Source of the DNA: Micromonospora cathayae
GTDB taxonomy: Bacteria > Actinomycetota > Actinomycetes > Mycobacteriales > Micromonosporaceae
Length of the DNA: 64,000 bases
Direction of reading: 5' to 3'
Assembly (NCBI RefSeq): GCF_028993575.1
Contig: NZ_CP118615.1
Span: 4,741,001-4,805,000 of the forward strand
The notes under the pieces were generated by a model. The model was not told the DNA's origin. It searched no databases and saw only the letters and a list, made by a program, of their open reading frames with translations. Both the position numbers and the translations under genes were made by a program. Of the stretch, positions 10,357-18,383 are shown one piece after another (position 1 is the first letter of the stretch; each line of letters begins with the position of its first letter).

Positions 10357-13300
10357 GCCGTGGGCTCCTTCTCGGTAACGGTGCGGGTGGGCCGGGCCGG
10401 TGCCGGTCCGGTGGGGTGTGGCAGGCGGGTACGGGGCTGGCCGGGGTGGGGTGCCGTCGGCGTGGGTGGCCGCCGGACGCCGTCCGGTCGGGGCTGCGAC
10501 CATTCGCCGGTGTGCGGGTCGTGGACGGTCAGCGTGAGCCAGCCGCCGTCGACGAGCCGACGCAGCGCGGGGTGGCGTTCCAGCACCGTGTCCACCAGGG
10601 CTCGGGGGGCCTGGACCAGCGCGAACAGGCGCAGTGGTTCGTGGACCAGGTCACCGCCGCTGCCCACCGACTGCCAGGGCAGGCCGGTGCGCAGGTCACC
10701 GCCGGTGCCGGGCAGGACACCCAGCCCGTCGCCGAGCACCGAGTGCACGGTCTTGGTGCCGGCGCCGAGGCGGTGCGGGTCGACGGTGGAGAAGTAGTAC
10801 TGGAGGTTGATCCAGGTGGCGACCACCAGCGGCCCTGTCATGATCGCCTCCAGGGCGGCGGCCTGCGGGTCGGTGGACCAGTCGTAGGAGTGCAGGAACA
10901 CCCGGCCGTCGAGGTCGACCCCGGCGGTGAGGTCGCGGGGCGCGGCGATGAACGCGGCGTTGCCGGCGAGCGCCCACTCCGGGCGGACCTGCGCCCAATC
11001 GGTGGCCCGGGTGGGCAGCCGGCCGGGGCCGGGACGGTCGGGTAGCCGGGCGGCGCGTTCGGCCCGCAACCGCTGTCCCGCGTCCGCGAGGTGACCGGTC
11101 AGGGCGTCGACGACCGGCTGGTGGGTGGCCGGGATGCCGGCGGGGTCGAGTAGCCGCACCTGGTCGGTGACGGTGTCGTGTTCGGCGGCCAGGACGAGGG
11201 TGTGGTCCGGGATGGTGATGCCCCGCCCGGCCAGCGCGGCCCGTACCCGTGGGTCGTTGAGGACGGTGGCGGCGAGGTGGGCGCTGACGCCGCCACGGTT
11301 GCCGCCGCAGGCCCCGCAGTCGAGGGCGGCGGCGTACGGGTTGTTGGCGCTGGTCGCGCCGTGCCCGCACAGCAGCACCAGCGGAGCGAAGTCGGTGGTC
11401 AGTCCGATCGCCCGCAGGGTCGCCTCGGCGTAGTAGACCCGCTCGTCGAGGGTCAACGCGGCGTCCAGGTCGGCCGTGGTGACCGCGGTGTGGTCGACGG
11501 GCGGGGCGAGCCGTCGGGGTGCCGCCGCGCGCAGCAGCAGGGCACCGGTGGCGAGCAGACCGGCGACCTCGACGAACGCGAACGCCCCGGTCGGGTTCGC
11601 CTTCGCGGCGACGAACGCCCGCCGCCAGGCCTGCCGGACCCGCAGCGGCCCGCTCCGGGCCGGGGGTTCGGTGACCGTGGCGACCGGTGCCATCAGGGCG
11701 GGGCAGCGGTCCCGGCCGCGCCGCGCGCCGACGGCCGTGGTGCGTACCGGCAGACCGAAGAAGCCGGCGAACCCGAAGGTACGCACCGGTCCGGTCGCCT
11801 CCAGGTGGCGGCGCAGGCCCTCGCTGCGCACGTCGATGCAGAACACCGCCTGGGCGAGCGGGGCGTTCGGCGGTACCGGGCGGCCGGTGCGGTGGCCGAG
11901 CCGGTTACGGAGCTGCCGCCGGTAGGCGTGTTCCGCCGCGGCCAGCCAGATCTCCGCCTGCCGCTGCGGGGACAGGTCGGTCACCGTGTCGTGCAGCGCC
12001 GTCAGGGACCGCTGCGGCAGCCCGTCCAGGGCGGCGGCGTCGAGACCGAGGACCGCCGCCAGCCGGGCGACGCCGGCCACCGCGTCCGGCCCGCCCGGGT
12101 CACCGGCCACCGGGTCCGAGCCGGCCGGGGCACCGGCCACCTGCGTGTCCGGGGCGGGCCGGTGTGGGGTGCGGGCCGCCGCGACGACCAGGTCGACGGC
12201 CGGGCCGACCCCGAGATGCCGGTGCGCGACGGCGGCACCGAGGGCGACCTCGTAGGCGAGGCGTACCGCGAGCAGGTCGAGCACCGTCAACGTCGGCCGC
12301 TGCGCCGGGTGGTCCTGCGACCAGCGGGCGTAGCCGGCCCAGCCGGGCAGCCGCACCAGCGACCGGGACAGGTAGGTCGCCCAGTCGTCGGGCGCGACAC
12401 CGAGGGTGCGCAGCAGCACGGCGAGAGCCGGTCCGGAGGCGGCCGGCAGGGCGGCGACGAAGGCACCGAAACCGGTGGCACCGTGCCACGCCGGCGCGGG
12501 GTCGGCCGCCGCGACCTGCCGCCACCGCGACCAGCATCCCTGTGCGTCGGCACCGGGCACCGGCCAGGGCGCGGCCGGTCGACCGCAGTGCGCGGCGCAC
12601 CAGTCGGCCACCAGGTCGTCGACGTCCGCGCCGACCCGGCCGCCCAGCGCGTCGTCGAGGATCTCGGCCAGGGTCCGCACCCCGTCGACGGTGGGCGCGG
12701 GCCGGGCCGGGAGCCGACGCCGCGCCACGGCGAGCAGGTCGGCCCGGGGCGGTGGCCCGTCGTACACGGGGTGGCGCAGCACCAGCATCCGCAGGTCACC
12801 GACGTCGGCCAGCCGGCCGTCCAGCCGTACCGGGCGGGTTGCCCCGGGCACCGTGGCCAGGGCGGCGGTCAGGTCCGCGGCGGTGAGGTGGCCGTCGCGG
12901 AGCCGCTGCCGCCAGTGCTCGGCGGGCAGGTGGGTGCGGATCCCACCGAGTTCCCGCATCCGGGCGGTGGCCGGCCCGAACGCGGTACGTTCCAGACCGG
13001 CCAGCGGGTTGACCGCCACGAAGCTGTCCAACGGCCAGGTCGCGGCGACGTGGTCGGCAGCGCTGGTCGCCGCGGCGACCGCGCGGGCGGCGTCGGCGTC
13101 GGTGTCGCCGGCGGTGACCACCAGCGGTGGGTGCCCACCCGTGCCGTCACCTCCCGTCCGCCGCCCCGCGACGGTCGACGGCAGCGGCAGCCAGCTGGTG
13201 GCGGTCGACGGCAGCGGCAGCCGGCCGTCCCGCCAGGCCCACCACCACAGCCCGACGGCCCGGCGGCGCAGCGCGGACCGGGACGACAGCGCGACGACCG

Positions 13301-14687
13301 CCAGCACCAGCGCGGCGGTACCGACCGCCAGTGGCGTCACCGCCTGGGGCAGGCCCATCCAGTCGGTGGCCGCCCGCCCGGCGAGCAGGTAGCCGGCGGC
13401 CAGGGCGGCGACCGTGGCGGTGACCGCCAGCGTGGCGGTCACCGGCAGCCGCCGGTCGGCCAGGGCGGCCCGCAGCGCGGCGACACCGGCGACGCCGGCC
13501 AGGGCCGCGCTGAGCAGCCCGGTCAGGGTGGCCCCGAGGATCGTCTCGGTGACCACGACGACGGTGACCAGGACGGCGGTCGCCGCGGCGAGCCGCCGGA
13601 CCGGGGCGGGTCCCACCGGCTGTGGCGCCTCGGCGGCCCGCGCCTGGGCCTGCACGGCCCCGCCGGCGGACAGGAACGCGTACGCCTTGTAGACGCCGTG
13701 CCCGACCAGGTGCACGGCGGCCAACCCGAACGCGCCCAGCCCGCACTGCGCCAGCATGAATCCCATCTGCGCCACGGTGGACCGGGCCAGGGCGCCCTTG
13801 ACGTCGGTGCGTACCGCCGCGAACAGCGTCCCGGCGGCGGCGGTGGTCAACCCCACCAGCAGGGTGGCGGCCATCACCGCCGGCGCGGCCACGACGACCG
13901 GCGCGAACGTGATCATCAGGAAGCCCGCCACGTTGACCATCCCGGCGTGCAGGAAGGCCGACACCGGGGTGGGCGCGTCCAGGGTTCCGGGCAGCCACCC
14001 GTGTACCGGCACCTGCGCCGACCGCACCATGCCGGCCACCAGCAGCAGCCCACCCGCGGTCGCCGGCACCCAGCCGGGGGCGGTGTCGCCGAGTGCCCGT
14101 ACGGCGGCCAGGTCGGCGCTGCCGGCAGCGGCCGTCAGCAGCGCGAAGGCACCCACCAGGGCGACGTCGCCGAGGAGGAACAGCCGGCGGACGCGGCGCA
14201 CCGCGACCCGGACGCGTGGCTGGTCACGGTGGTAGCCGATCAGACCGACCAGCAGCCAGCCCGCCGCGATCCAGCCCGCCGCGAACTGCGCCAGGCTCGG
14301 CGCGGTGGCCATCACCAGGGTCGCCGCCGCGGCCCCCGCGATCCGGGCCTGGAAGCCGGCCATTCCCGGCTCGCCGTCGAGGTACCGCCGCGCGTACCCC
14401 GCCACCACCGCCGCGATCCCGCTGACCAGCAGCACGAACAGCGCACCGAACCGGTCGACCCGCACCCCGAGCGGGAACGGCACGCCGCCGACCTCCGGGC
14501 GGGCCAGCACGCCGGTCGCGGGTGCGGTGACCGCGACGGCGGCGAGCAGCCCGACGGCCGCGACAGCGGCGACGGCGAGCAGCCAGCCGGCCGCGCGGGC
14601 GGCCCGGCGTGGATCCGGTACCACCAGTGCGCACCCCGCTGCGGCCGCGGTCGCGGCAAGAACTCCTGTGACCAGTGCGACGGACAT
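10353..14687 (-). CDS. dabB-dabA: DabB-DabA fusion: DAB-type inorganic carbon (CO2/bicarbonate) accumulation protein
   Basis: A single 1444-residue chain joins both subunits of the DAB carbon pump. Residues about 1-480 are DabB-like, related to the NuoL/MrpA proton antiporter family, with many membrane helices and the signature GWLPGTLDAPTPVSAFLHAG. After a linker (about 485-530) comes a DUF2309/DabA domain. It has the carbonic-anhydrase-like zinc motifs VFCIDVRSE (Cys950, Asp952) and LCGHGATSANNPYAAALDCG (His1109, Cys1124). The 2- and 15-residue spacings equal those published for DabA (C351/D353, H524/C539). In known systems the two are separate proteins that couple cation flux to CO2 hydration. 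ATG 14687 follows GAGGGAGGTG; 218 further upstream codons lack support. Confidence 0.9.
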   Translation of the reverse strand: MSVALVTGVLAATAAAAGCALVVPDPRRAARAAGWLLAVAAVAAVGLLAAVAVTAPATGVLARPEVGGVPFPLGVRVDRFGALFVLLVSGIAAVVAGYARRYLDGEPGMAGFQARIAGAAAATLVMATAPSLAQFAAGWIAAGWLLVGLIGYHRDQPRVRVAVRRVRRLFLLGDVALVGAFALLTAAAGSADLAAVRALGDTAPGWVPATAGGLLLVAGMVRSAQVPVHGWLPGTLDAPTPVSAFLHAGMVNVAGFLMITFAPVVVAAPAVMAATLLVGLTTAAAGTLFAAVRTDVKGALARSTVAQMGFMLAQCGLGAFGLAAVHLVGHGVYKAYAFLSAGGAVQAQARAAEAPQPVGPAPVRRLAAATAVLVTVVVVTETILGATLTGLLSAALAGVAGVAALRAALADRRLPVTATLAVTATVAALAAGYLLAGRAATDWMGLPQAVTPLAVGTAALVLAVVALSSRSALRRRAVGLWWWAWRDGRLPLPSTATSWLPLPSTVAGRRTGGDGTGGHPPLVVTAGDTDADAARAVAAATSAADHVAATWPLDSFVAVNPLAGLERTAFGPATARMRELGGIRTHLPAEHWRQRLRDGHLTAADLTAALATVPGATRPVRLDGRLADVGDLRMLVLRHPVYDGPPPRADLLAVARRRLPARPAPTVDGVRTLAEILDDALGGRVGADVDDLVADWCAAHCGRPAAPWPVPGADAQGCWSRWRQVAAADPAPAWHGATGFGAFVAALPAASGPALAVLLRTLGVAPDDWATYLSRSLVRLPGWAGYARWSQDHPAQRPTLTVLDLLAVRLAYEVALGAAVAHRHLGVGPAVDLVVAAARTPHRPAPDTQVAGAPAGSDPVAGDPGGPDAVAGVARLAAVLGLDAAALDGLPQRSLTALHDTVTDLSPQRQAEIWLAAAEHAYRRQLRNRLGHRTGRPVPPNAPLAQAVFCIDVRSEGLRRHLEATGPVRTFGFAGFFGLPVRTTAVGARRGRDRCPALMAPVATVTEPPARSGPLRVRQAWRRAFVAAKANPTGAFAFVEVAGLLATGALLLRAAAPRRLAPPVDHTAVTTADLDAALTLDERVYYAEATLRAIGLTTDFAPLVLLCGHGATSANNPYAAALDCGACGGNRGGVSAHLAATVLNDPRVRAALAGRGITIPDHTLVLAAEHDTVTDQVRLLDPAGIPATHQPVVDALTGHLADAGQRLRAERAARLPDRPGPGRLPTRATDWAQVRPEWALAGNAAFIAAPRDLTAGVDLDGRVFLHSYDWSTDPQAAALEAIMTGPLVVATWINLQYYFSTVDPHRLGAGTKTVHSVLGDGLGVLPGTGGDLRTGLPWQSVGSGGDLVHEPLRLFALVQAPRALVDTVLERHPALRRLVDGGWLTLTVHDPHTGEWSQPRPDGVRRPPTPTAPHPGQPRTRLPHPTGPAPARPTRTVTEKEPTA

Positions 14688-14718
14688 CGCCACCTCCCTC
14701 GATGCACGCACTGTAGAA

Positions 14719-14736
14719 CACGATTCATGATTCGTG
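14719..14736. promoter_or_regulatory. 18-bp imperfect palindrome in the divergent dab/carbonic-anhydrase promoter
   Basis: CACGATTCATGATTCGTG is palindromic at 16 of 18 positions. It lies 32 bp from the dab start (14687) and 45 bp from the carbonic-anhydrase-like start (14781), in an AT-rich island of otherwise GC-rich DNA. It is a likely operator for a dimeric repressor (GntR/TetR-like size) controlling both arms; the regulator is not in this window or not identified. Confidence 0.6.
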
Positions 14737-14780
14737 TATCGTGAGTCGCATAACAGCTGGTGTGAGACGGAGGAACGGCG

Positions 14781-15344
14781 ATGACTGACCTCGATCCGAT
14801 GGGCCGTGACGAGCGGCCGAGCCCGGCCGCCGCCCTCGCCGCGCTCCGCGCCGGTCATGCCCGGTTCCGGGCCGGCGCGGCGGTCCTGCCGGTGGCGTCG
14901 GGTTCCCCCGCGGTGGCGTCGGGCCCCCTCGCGGCGGTCTTCGCCTGCGCCGACCCGCACCAGCCCGAGCCCGGGCCCCTGTTCGGCGGCAGCGAGTTGC
15001 TCACGGTCCGCACGGCCGGTCTCGGCATCGGACCGGCTGTGCTCGGCAGCCTCGAGTACGCCGTCGCGCACCTGCGCCTGCCCCTGATCCTCGTCCTCGG
15101 CCACGAGTCCTGCCGGCTGCCCGGTGGCGGTGGACACGAGCGGGTACGCGCCGCCGCCGCGACCCTGCGCCACCGGTCCGCCCTGCTCGACGCGGCCGTC
15201 CGCGCCGGCCGGTGCGCGATCCACGGGATGTGCTGGCACGACCCGGAGCGGGTGCTCCGGTCGGTACGACGCACCGAACCGCCGTCCGCGCCACGGCCGC
15301 CCCGACTGCGGCCGAGGGCATCCCGGACCGCGCAGGCCCACTGA
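14781..15344 (+). CDS. Beta-carbonic anhydrase-like protein with altered CxDxR dyad
   Basis: The 187-residue protein aligns with beta-carbonic anhydrases: FACADPHQPEPGPLFGGSEL corresponds to the CxDxR region and the following GxELF element, VRTAGLGIGPAVLGSLEYAV to the core, and ILVLGHESC to the His/Cys zinc motif. Zinc ligands Cys56, His108 and Cys111 and the dyad Asp58 are present, but the invariant Arg is His60. The C-terminus is short and basic. Divergent position opposite the DabB-DabA gene suggests shared control. It may be a carbonic anhydrase with altered activity or a non-catalytic CO2/bicarbonate sensor. The ATG has GGAGG about eight bases upstream. Confidence 0.75.
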   Translation: MTDLDPMGRDERPSPAAALAALRAGHARFRAGAAVLPVASGSPAVASGPLAAVFACADPHQPEPGPLFGGSELLTVRTAGLGIGPAVLGSLEYAVAHLRLPLILVLGHESCRLPGGGGHERVRAAAATLRHRSALLDAAVRAGRCAIHGMCWHDPERVLRSVRRTEPPSAPRPPRLRPRASRTAQAH

Positions 15345-15455
15345 GGGCGCGGGTGTTCGCGACGAGCTACTGAGGGCGCGGATGCCCGCGCGGAACCACT
15401 GAATGCACCGAATTCCGCGACGACCCGCTGACGTACGGGCCGGTGGGTCGTCGCG
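15340..15455. repeat. 29-bp tandem repeat, 3 clear copies plus a decayed fourth
   Basis: Units starting ACTGAGGGCGCGG (15340), ACTGAGGGCGCGGATG (15369) and ACTGAATGCACCGAATTC (15398) recur at exactly 29 bp; a fourth degenerate unit begins at 15427 with GCTGACG. The first contains the stop codon of the carbonic-anhydrase-like gene. Several units end in a CGCGACGA-like segment. The role is unknown. Confidence 0.7.
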
Positions 15456-15788
15456 TGGCGGGCCGGTGTCGATGCCGGCCCAGCCGCCGGCAGTGCCCTA
15501 CCTGGCCCACCCCTGTCGGGGGCAGCGAAGCCGGTCTATCGGCTGGTGGGCCTCTGTCGACTGACTGATCGGACGGTCGATGAGGACCGCCGTCCGAACG
15601 AGACTCCGCTGGACGATCCTGCCCGCCGAACCGGCATCCGACAATAGGACCCGGCGCTCGAATTGATCTAGCCATTCGCATCTAGTCATGCTCGGGTGGC
15701 TGTCGTAGGGTTCCGGGCAGCAATCAATCAGACGCACCTAACGGGCTGATATGCCCGCTTTTGTGCTGAGCGCTGGACGGCGGTGACG
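15456..15788. promoter_or_regulatory. Intergenic promoter region before the second biosynthetic block
   Basis: This gene-free stretch has two visible elements. An inverted repeat TCGGACGG (15569-15576) / CCGTCCGA (15590-15597) with a 13-nt loop could be an operator or terminator. Two direct copies of ATCTAGYCAT lie at 15666-15675 and 15680-15689, spaced 14 bp, in an AT-rich zone about 100 bp before the ligase start. They look like an activator site or a core promoter. No coding frame with family features is seen. Confidence 0.5.
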
Positions 15789-17180
15789 ATGAATCGTTCG
15801 GCGGAAGATCTTCCGGTGTCCGACGGTGCCTGGGTGGACGACGTCCTGCTCGCCGGCCCCGCCACCGACGTTTGTCTTCGCCTGCCCGAACCCGTCGACC
15901 GGGGCACGCTGCGCCGACTCGTCACCGACGCGCAGGCCCGACTCGCCGGGGCCGGGCTGCGCCCGGGCGGTGCCGTCGCGCTCCGTCTGCCGCCGTCACT
16001 GTCCTATGTGGTGAACCTGCTCGCCACCTGGCGCAGCGGCGGCCAGGCCGTCCTGCTCGACCACCGGCTCACCGACTACGAGGTGGACCGCGCCCTGCAG
16101 CGGCTGCACCCCCAGGTCGTCGTCGCGCCGGTGCGTACCGGCGGGGGAGCGCTGCGGGTCTTCGTCGACGTCACCGAGGGCCTGACCGCCTACTCCGACC
16201 GGCCCGCCGCCAGCGGCCACGCCGTCGTCCAGCTCAGCTCCGGCTCCACCGGACCGTCCAAGGTGATCGGTCGGACCGCCGACGACCTGGTCGCCGAGGT
16301 GCACCGCTACACCCGCATCGACGGCGTCGCCCGACCCGGCGAGCGGATCATCCTGCTGCCGTCCATGGTGCACGTCCTCGGCCTGGTCGGCGGCCTGCTC
16401 TACGGTCTGCACGCCCGGGTCGAGCTGGTCCCGCCGGAGCGCCTCAGCGGCGACGCCGTGCTGGCCGCCATCTCCGCCCAGCCCACCCCGGCCACCGTCC
16501 TCGGCGTGCCGTTCCACATCGGGCTGCTCGCCTCCACCCGGCCGCCGGCCCCGCTGCCGCAGTTCACCCGGATGACCACCGGCGGGGAACTCGTCCCGGC
16601 CGCCGTCGCGCAGGCCTTCCACGACCGGCACGGCGTGCCGCTGGGCAACATGTACGGGATGACCGAGGTCGGCGTGATCGGCACCGACCTGCACGGCGCG
16701 CACCGCCCCGCCATCCTGCCCGCCCCCGGCATCACCGTCCGGGAGGTCGCCGGTGAACTGCAGGTCAGCTGCCCGGCCACGCCGTACCTCGGGCTGTCCG
16801 ACCCGACCCGCTGGGCCGACGGCTGGCTGCACACCCGCGACGCCGGCACCGTCGACCCGGACACCGGCCTGGTCACCGTGCGCGGCCGACTCGACTCCCA
16901 GGTCAGCGTGGGTGGCCTGAAGGTCGACCTGACCGAGGTCGAGGCCACCGTCACCGCCCTGCCCGGTGTCACCGCCGCCGTGGTCGTCTACGACGGCGGC
17001 ATCACCGCGTACGTGCAGACCGACGGCACCCTCACCGAGGAACACCTGGACAAGCTGCTCGCCGAACGGCTCGCCGGCTACAAGCGGCCCCGCACCCTGC
17101 ACCTGCTGGCTCAGCTGCCCCGCACCACCACCGGGAAGCTCGTCCGCTCCACCGAGGCGCTGCGGACGGCCGCCTCATGA
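15789..17180 (+). CDS. AMP-forming acyl-CoA/acyl-ACP ligase (ligase 1)
   Basis: The 463-residue protein belongs to the class I adenylate-forming superfamily. The phosphate-binding loop is VVQLSSGSTGPSKVI, the A5-like motif is GNMYGMTEVG, the A8 region is RGRLDSQVSVGGLKVDLTEVE, and the C-terminal catalytic Lys lies in LPRTTTGKLVRS. It activates a carboxylic acid as acyl-AMP and passes it to CoA or a carrier protein. The neighbouring ACP genes and PPTase suggest loading of an aromatic or fatty acid starter. An in-frame GTG at 15783 is an alternative start. Its 3' end overlaps the convergent PPTase gene by 70 bp. Confidence 0.88.
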   Translation: MNRSAEDLPVSDGAWVDDVLLAGPATDVCLRLPEPVDRGTLRRLVTDAQARLAGAGLRPGGAVALRLPPSLSYVVNLLATWRSGGQAVLLDHRLTDYEVDRALQRLHPQVVVAPVRTGGGALRVFVDVTEGLTAYSDRPAASGHAVVQLSSGSTGPSKVIGRTADDLVAEVHRYTRIDGVARPGERIILLPSMVHVLGLVGGLLYGLHARVELVPPERLSGDAVLAAISAQPTPATVLGVPFHIGLLASTRPPAPLPQFTRMTTGGELVPAAVAQAFHDRHGVPLGNMYGMTEVGVIGTDLHGAHRPAILPAPGITVREVAGELQVSCPATPYLGLSDPTRWADGWLHTRDAGTVDPDTGLVTVRGRLDSQVSVGGLKVDLTEVEATVTALPGVTAAVVVYDGGITAYVQTDGTLTEEHLDKLLAERLAGYKRPRTLHLLAQLPRTTTGKLVRSTEALRTAAS

Positions 17181-17851
17181 CCCGACCCCTCGACGCGGTC
17201 CACCACGACCTGCCGGGCCGGCCCGACGACCGCCACGGCCACCACCAGCTCCGTACCCGCGTCGGGATGGCCCACCCGCAGCCCGGACGCCCCGGGCACC
17301 GGGCGCAGCAGCGGCCCACCGTCCGGCACCGGGCGCAGCGGCCCGTTGTCCGGCAGCGGGCGCAGCAGCGGACCCCCGCCGTCCGGCAGCGGCATCGGCC
17401 GGGCCAGCCCACCGGCGCGCAGCCCCGACCCCAGGGCCTTGCCCACCGCCTCCTTGGCCGTCCACAGCAGCAGGAAACCCGCCACCCGGTCCTCGGCCGG
17501 CAACCCGGCCACCCATCCCGCGGCGGCCGGCTCGAACCAGCGCCGCGCCAACGCCTGCGCCGGCACCGGCCGGTGCCGCTCCACGTCCACCCCGACCGGC
17601 GCGGCCCGGCAGGCCGCCACGACCACCACACCCTCGACATGGCTGACGCTGACCGGCAGCTCCACCCCGCCGGCGCGTACCCGGGGGCGACCGTCCGGCG
17701 CGCGTCCCACCGAGACCGCCGACCGGTCCCGGCCCAGCAGCGCCACCCCCGCGCCCACCAGCATCCGCCGCGCCACCTCCGGCTGATCGCCGGTGCCGCG
17801 GCAGACCCACACGTACACGGTGTCCCGACCGGGCACCGGTAGTTGGCTCAC
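17111..17851 (-). CDS. Sfp-type 4'-phosphopantetheinyl transferase
   Basis: The 246-residue enzyme has the Sfp-family hallmarks: LPVSVSHVEGVVVVAA, the Mg-binding VGVDVE (Asp89, Glu91), and LLWTAKEAVGKALG (Trp130, Lys133, Glu134). It transfers phosphopantetheine from CoA to the Ser of carrier domains, here probably the ACP-cyclase fusion and the two ACP-like proteins just downstream. Residues about 152-187 contain an insertion of near-repeats (PLPDGGGPLLRPLPDNGPL and similar) not typical of the family, encoded by a GC-rich duplicated DNA stretch at 17290-17400. It starts 17 bp from the divergent ACP gene and runs 70 bp into ligase 1 on the other strand. Confidence 0.92.
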   Translation of the reverse strand: MSQLPVPGRDTVYVWVCRGTGDQPEVARRMLVGAGVALLGRDRSAVSVGRAPDGRPRVRAGGVELPVSVSHVEGVVVVAACRAAPVGVDVERHRPVPAQALARRWFEPAAAGWVAGLPAEDRVAGFLLLWTAKEAVGKALGSGLRAGGLARPMPLPDGGGPLLRPLPDNGPLRPVPDGGPLLRPVPGASGLRVGHPDAGTELVVAVAVVGPARQVVVDRVEGSGHEAAVRSASVERTSFPVVVRGS

Positions 17852-17868
17852 GGAAAGAGGTTAACCCC

Positions 17869-18138
17869 ATGTCCGACGAGGTCCGCACCTTCGTCATCGA
17901 GCAACTGACGGACATGAACTACGACGTCGAGGGCATCGACGACGACACCACCCTCGGCCCCGCCGGCGTCGACCTGGAGTCCCTCGCCCTGGCCGACCTG
18001 GCGGTCCGCGTCGAGGACCGGTACGGCCTGGCGTTCGCCGAGGACGAGAACGAGAAACTGGCCCTGATGACGGTCGGCGAGTTCACCCGCATGGTCGCCG
18101 ACCGGGTCTCCGCCAAGGCCACGAGCGACCTCGCCTGA
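17869..18138 (+). CDS. Acyl carrier protein
   Basis: The 89-residue protein is a stand-alone ACP. The attachment motif is GVDLESLALADLAVRVEDRY with Ser38 in a D-L-E-S-L context; the acidic helix II and the C-terminal VGEFTRMVADRV helix are typical. It starts with AGAGG upstream, 17 bp from the divergent phosphopantetheinyl transferase that presumably activates it. Its stop overlaps the start of a second ACP-like gene by one base. In context it should carry the substrate of the adjacent KS enzymes and ligases. Confidence 0.93.
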   Translation: MSDEVRTFVIEQLTDMNYDVEGIDDDTTLGPAGVDLESLALADLAVRVEDRYGLAFAEDENEKLALMTVGEFTRMVADRVSAKATSDLA

Positions 18139-18383
18139 TGGCCGGACAGCCCGTACCCGAGCGGGCCGAACTGGTCGACATGCTCGCCGAACTGACCAAC
18201 AAACCGGCCACCGAGGTACCCGAGCGGCTCGGCTCGATGGAGCTGGCCTGGCTCGTGCACCTCGTCGAGCAGCGCTACGACACCCGCCTCGACCTGACCG
18301 ACGACCAGCTCGCCGGCATCCGCACCGTCGACGACGCCCGGGAGGTCTTCCGCTCCTGCCTGACCGCCGCCGCAGATGGCTGA
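18138..18383 (+). CDS. Second ACP-like protein with variant attachment motif
   Basis: The 81-residue protein has the length and helical pattern of an ACP. The attachment motif is RLGSMELAWLVHLVEQRYD, with the conserved Asp before Ser33 replaced by Gly. RTVDDAREVFRS matches the last helix. Paired ACPs also occur in aryl-polyene-type clusters, where they carry different intermediates. Whether Ser33 is modified is uncertain. It is fully nested in the operon: one-base overlap upstream and 8-nt overlap with the following KS gene. Confidence 0.75.
   Translation: MAGQPVPERAELVDMLAELTNKPATEVPERLGSMELAWLVHLVEQRYDTRLDLTDDQLAGIRTVDDAREVFRSCLTAAADG

Noticed and set aside
11178..14744. Very long plus-strand open frame opposite the DabB-DabA gene
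   Set aside because: It is rich in Gly, Arg, Gln and Pro with no domain, and mirrors the GC-rich codon pattern of the clearly recognisable minus-strand gene.
14688..15341. N-terminal extension of DabB-DabA by 218 codons
   Set aside because: The extension would be antisense to the carbonic-anhydrase-like gene and has arginine/glycine-rich composition, while the ATG at 14687 has an excellent ribosome-binding site.
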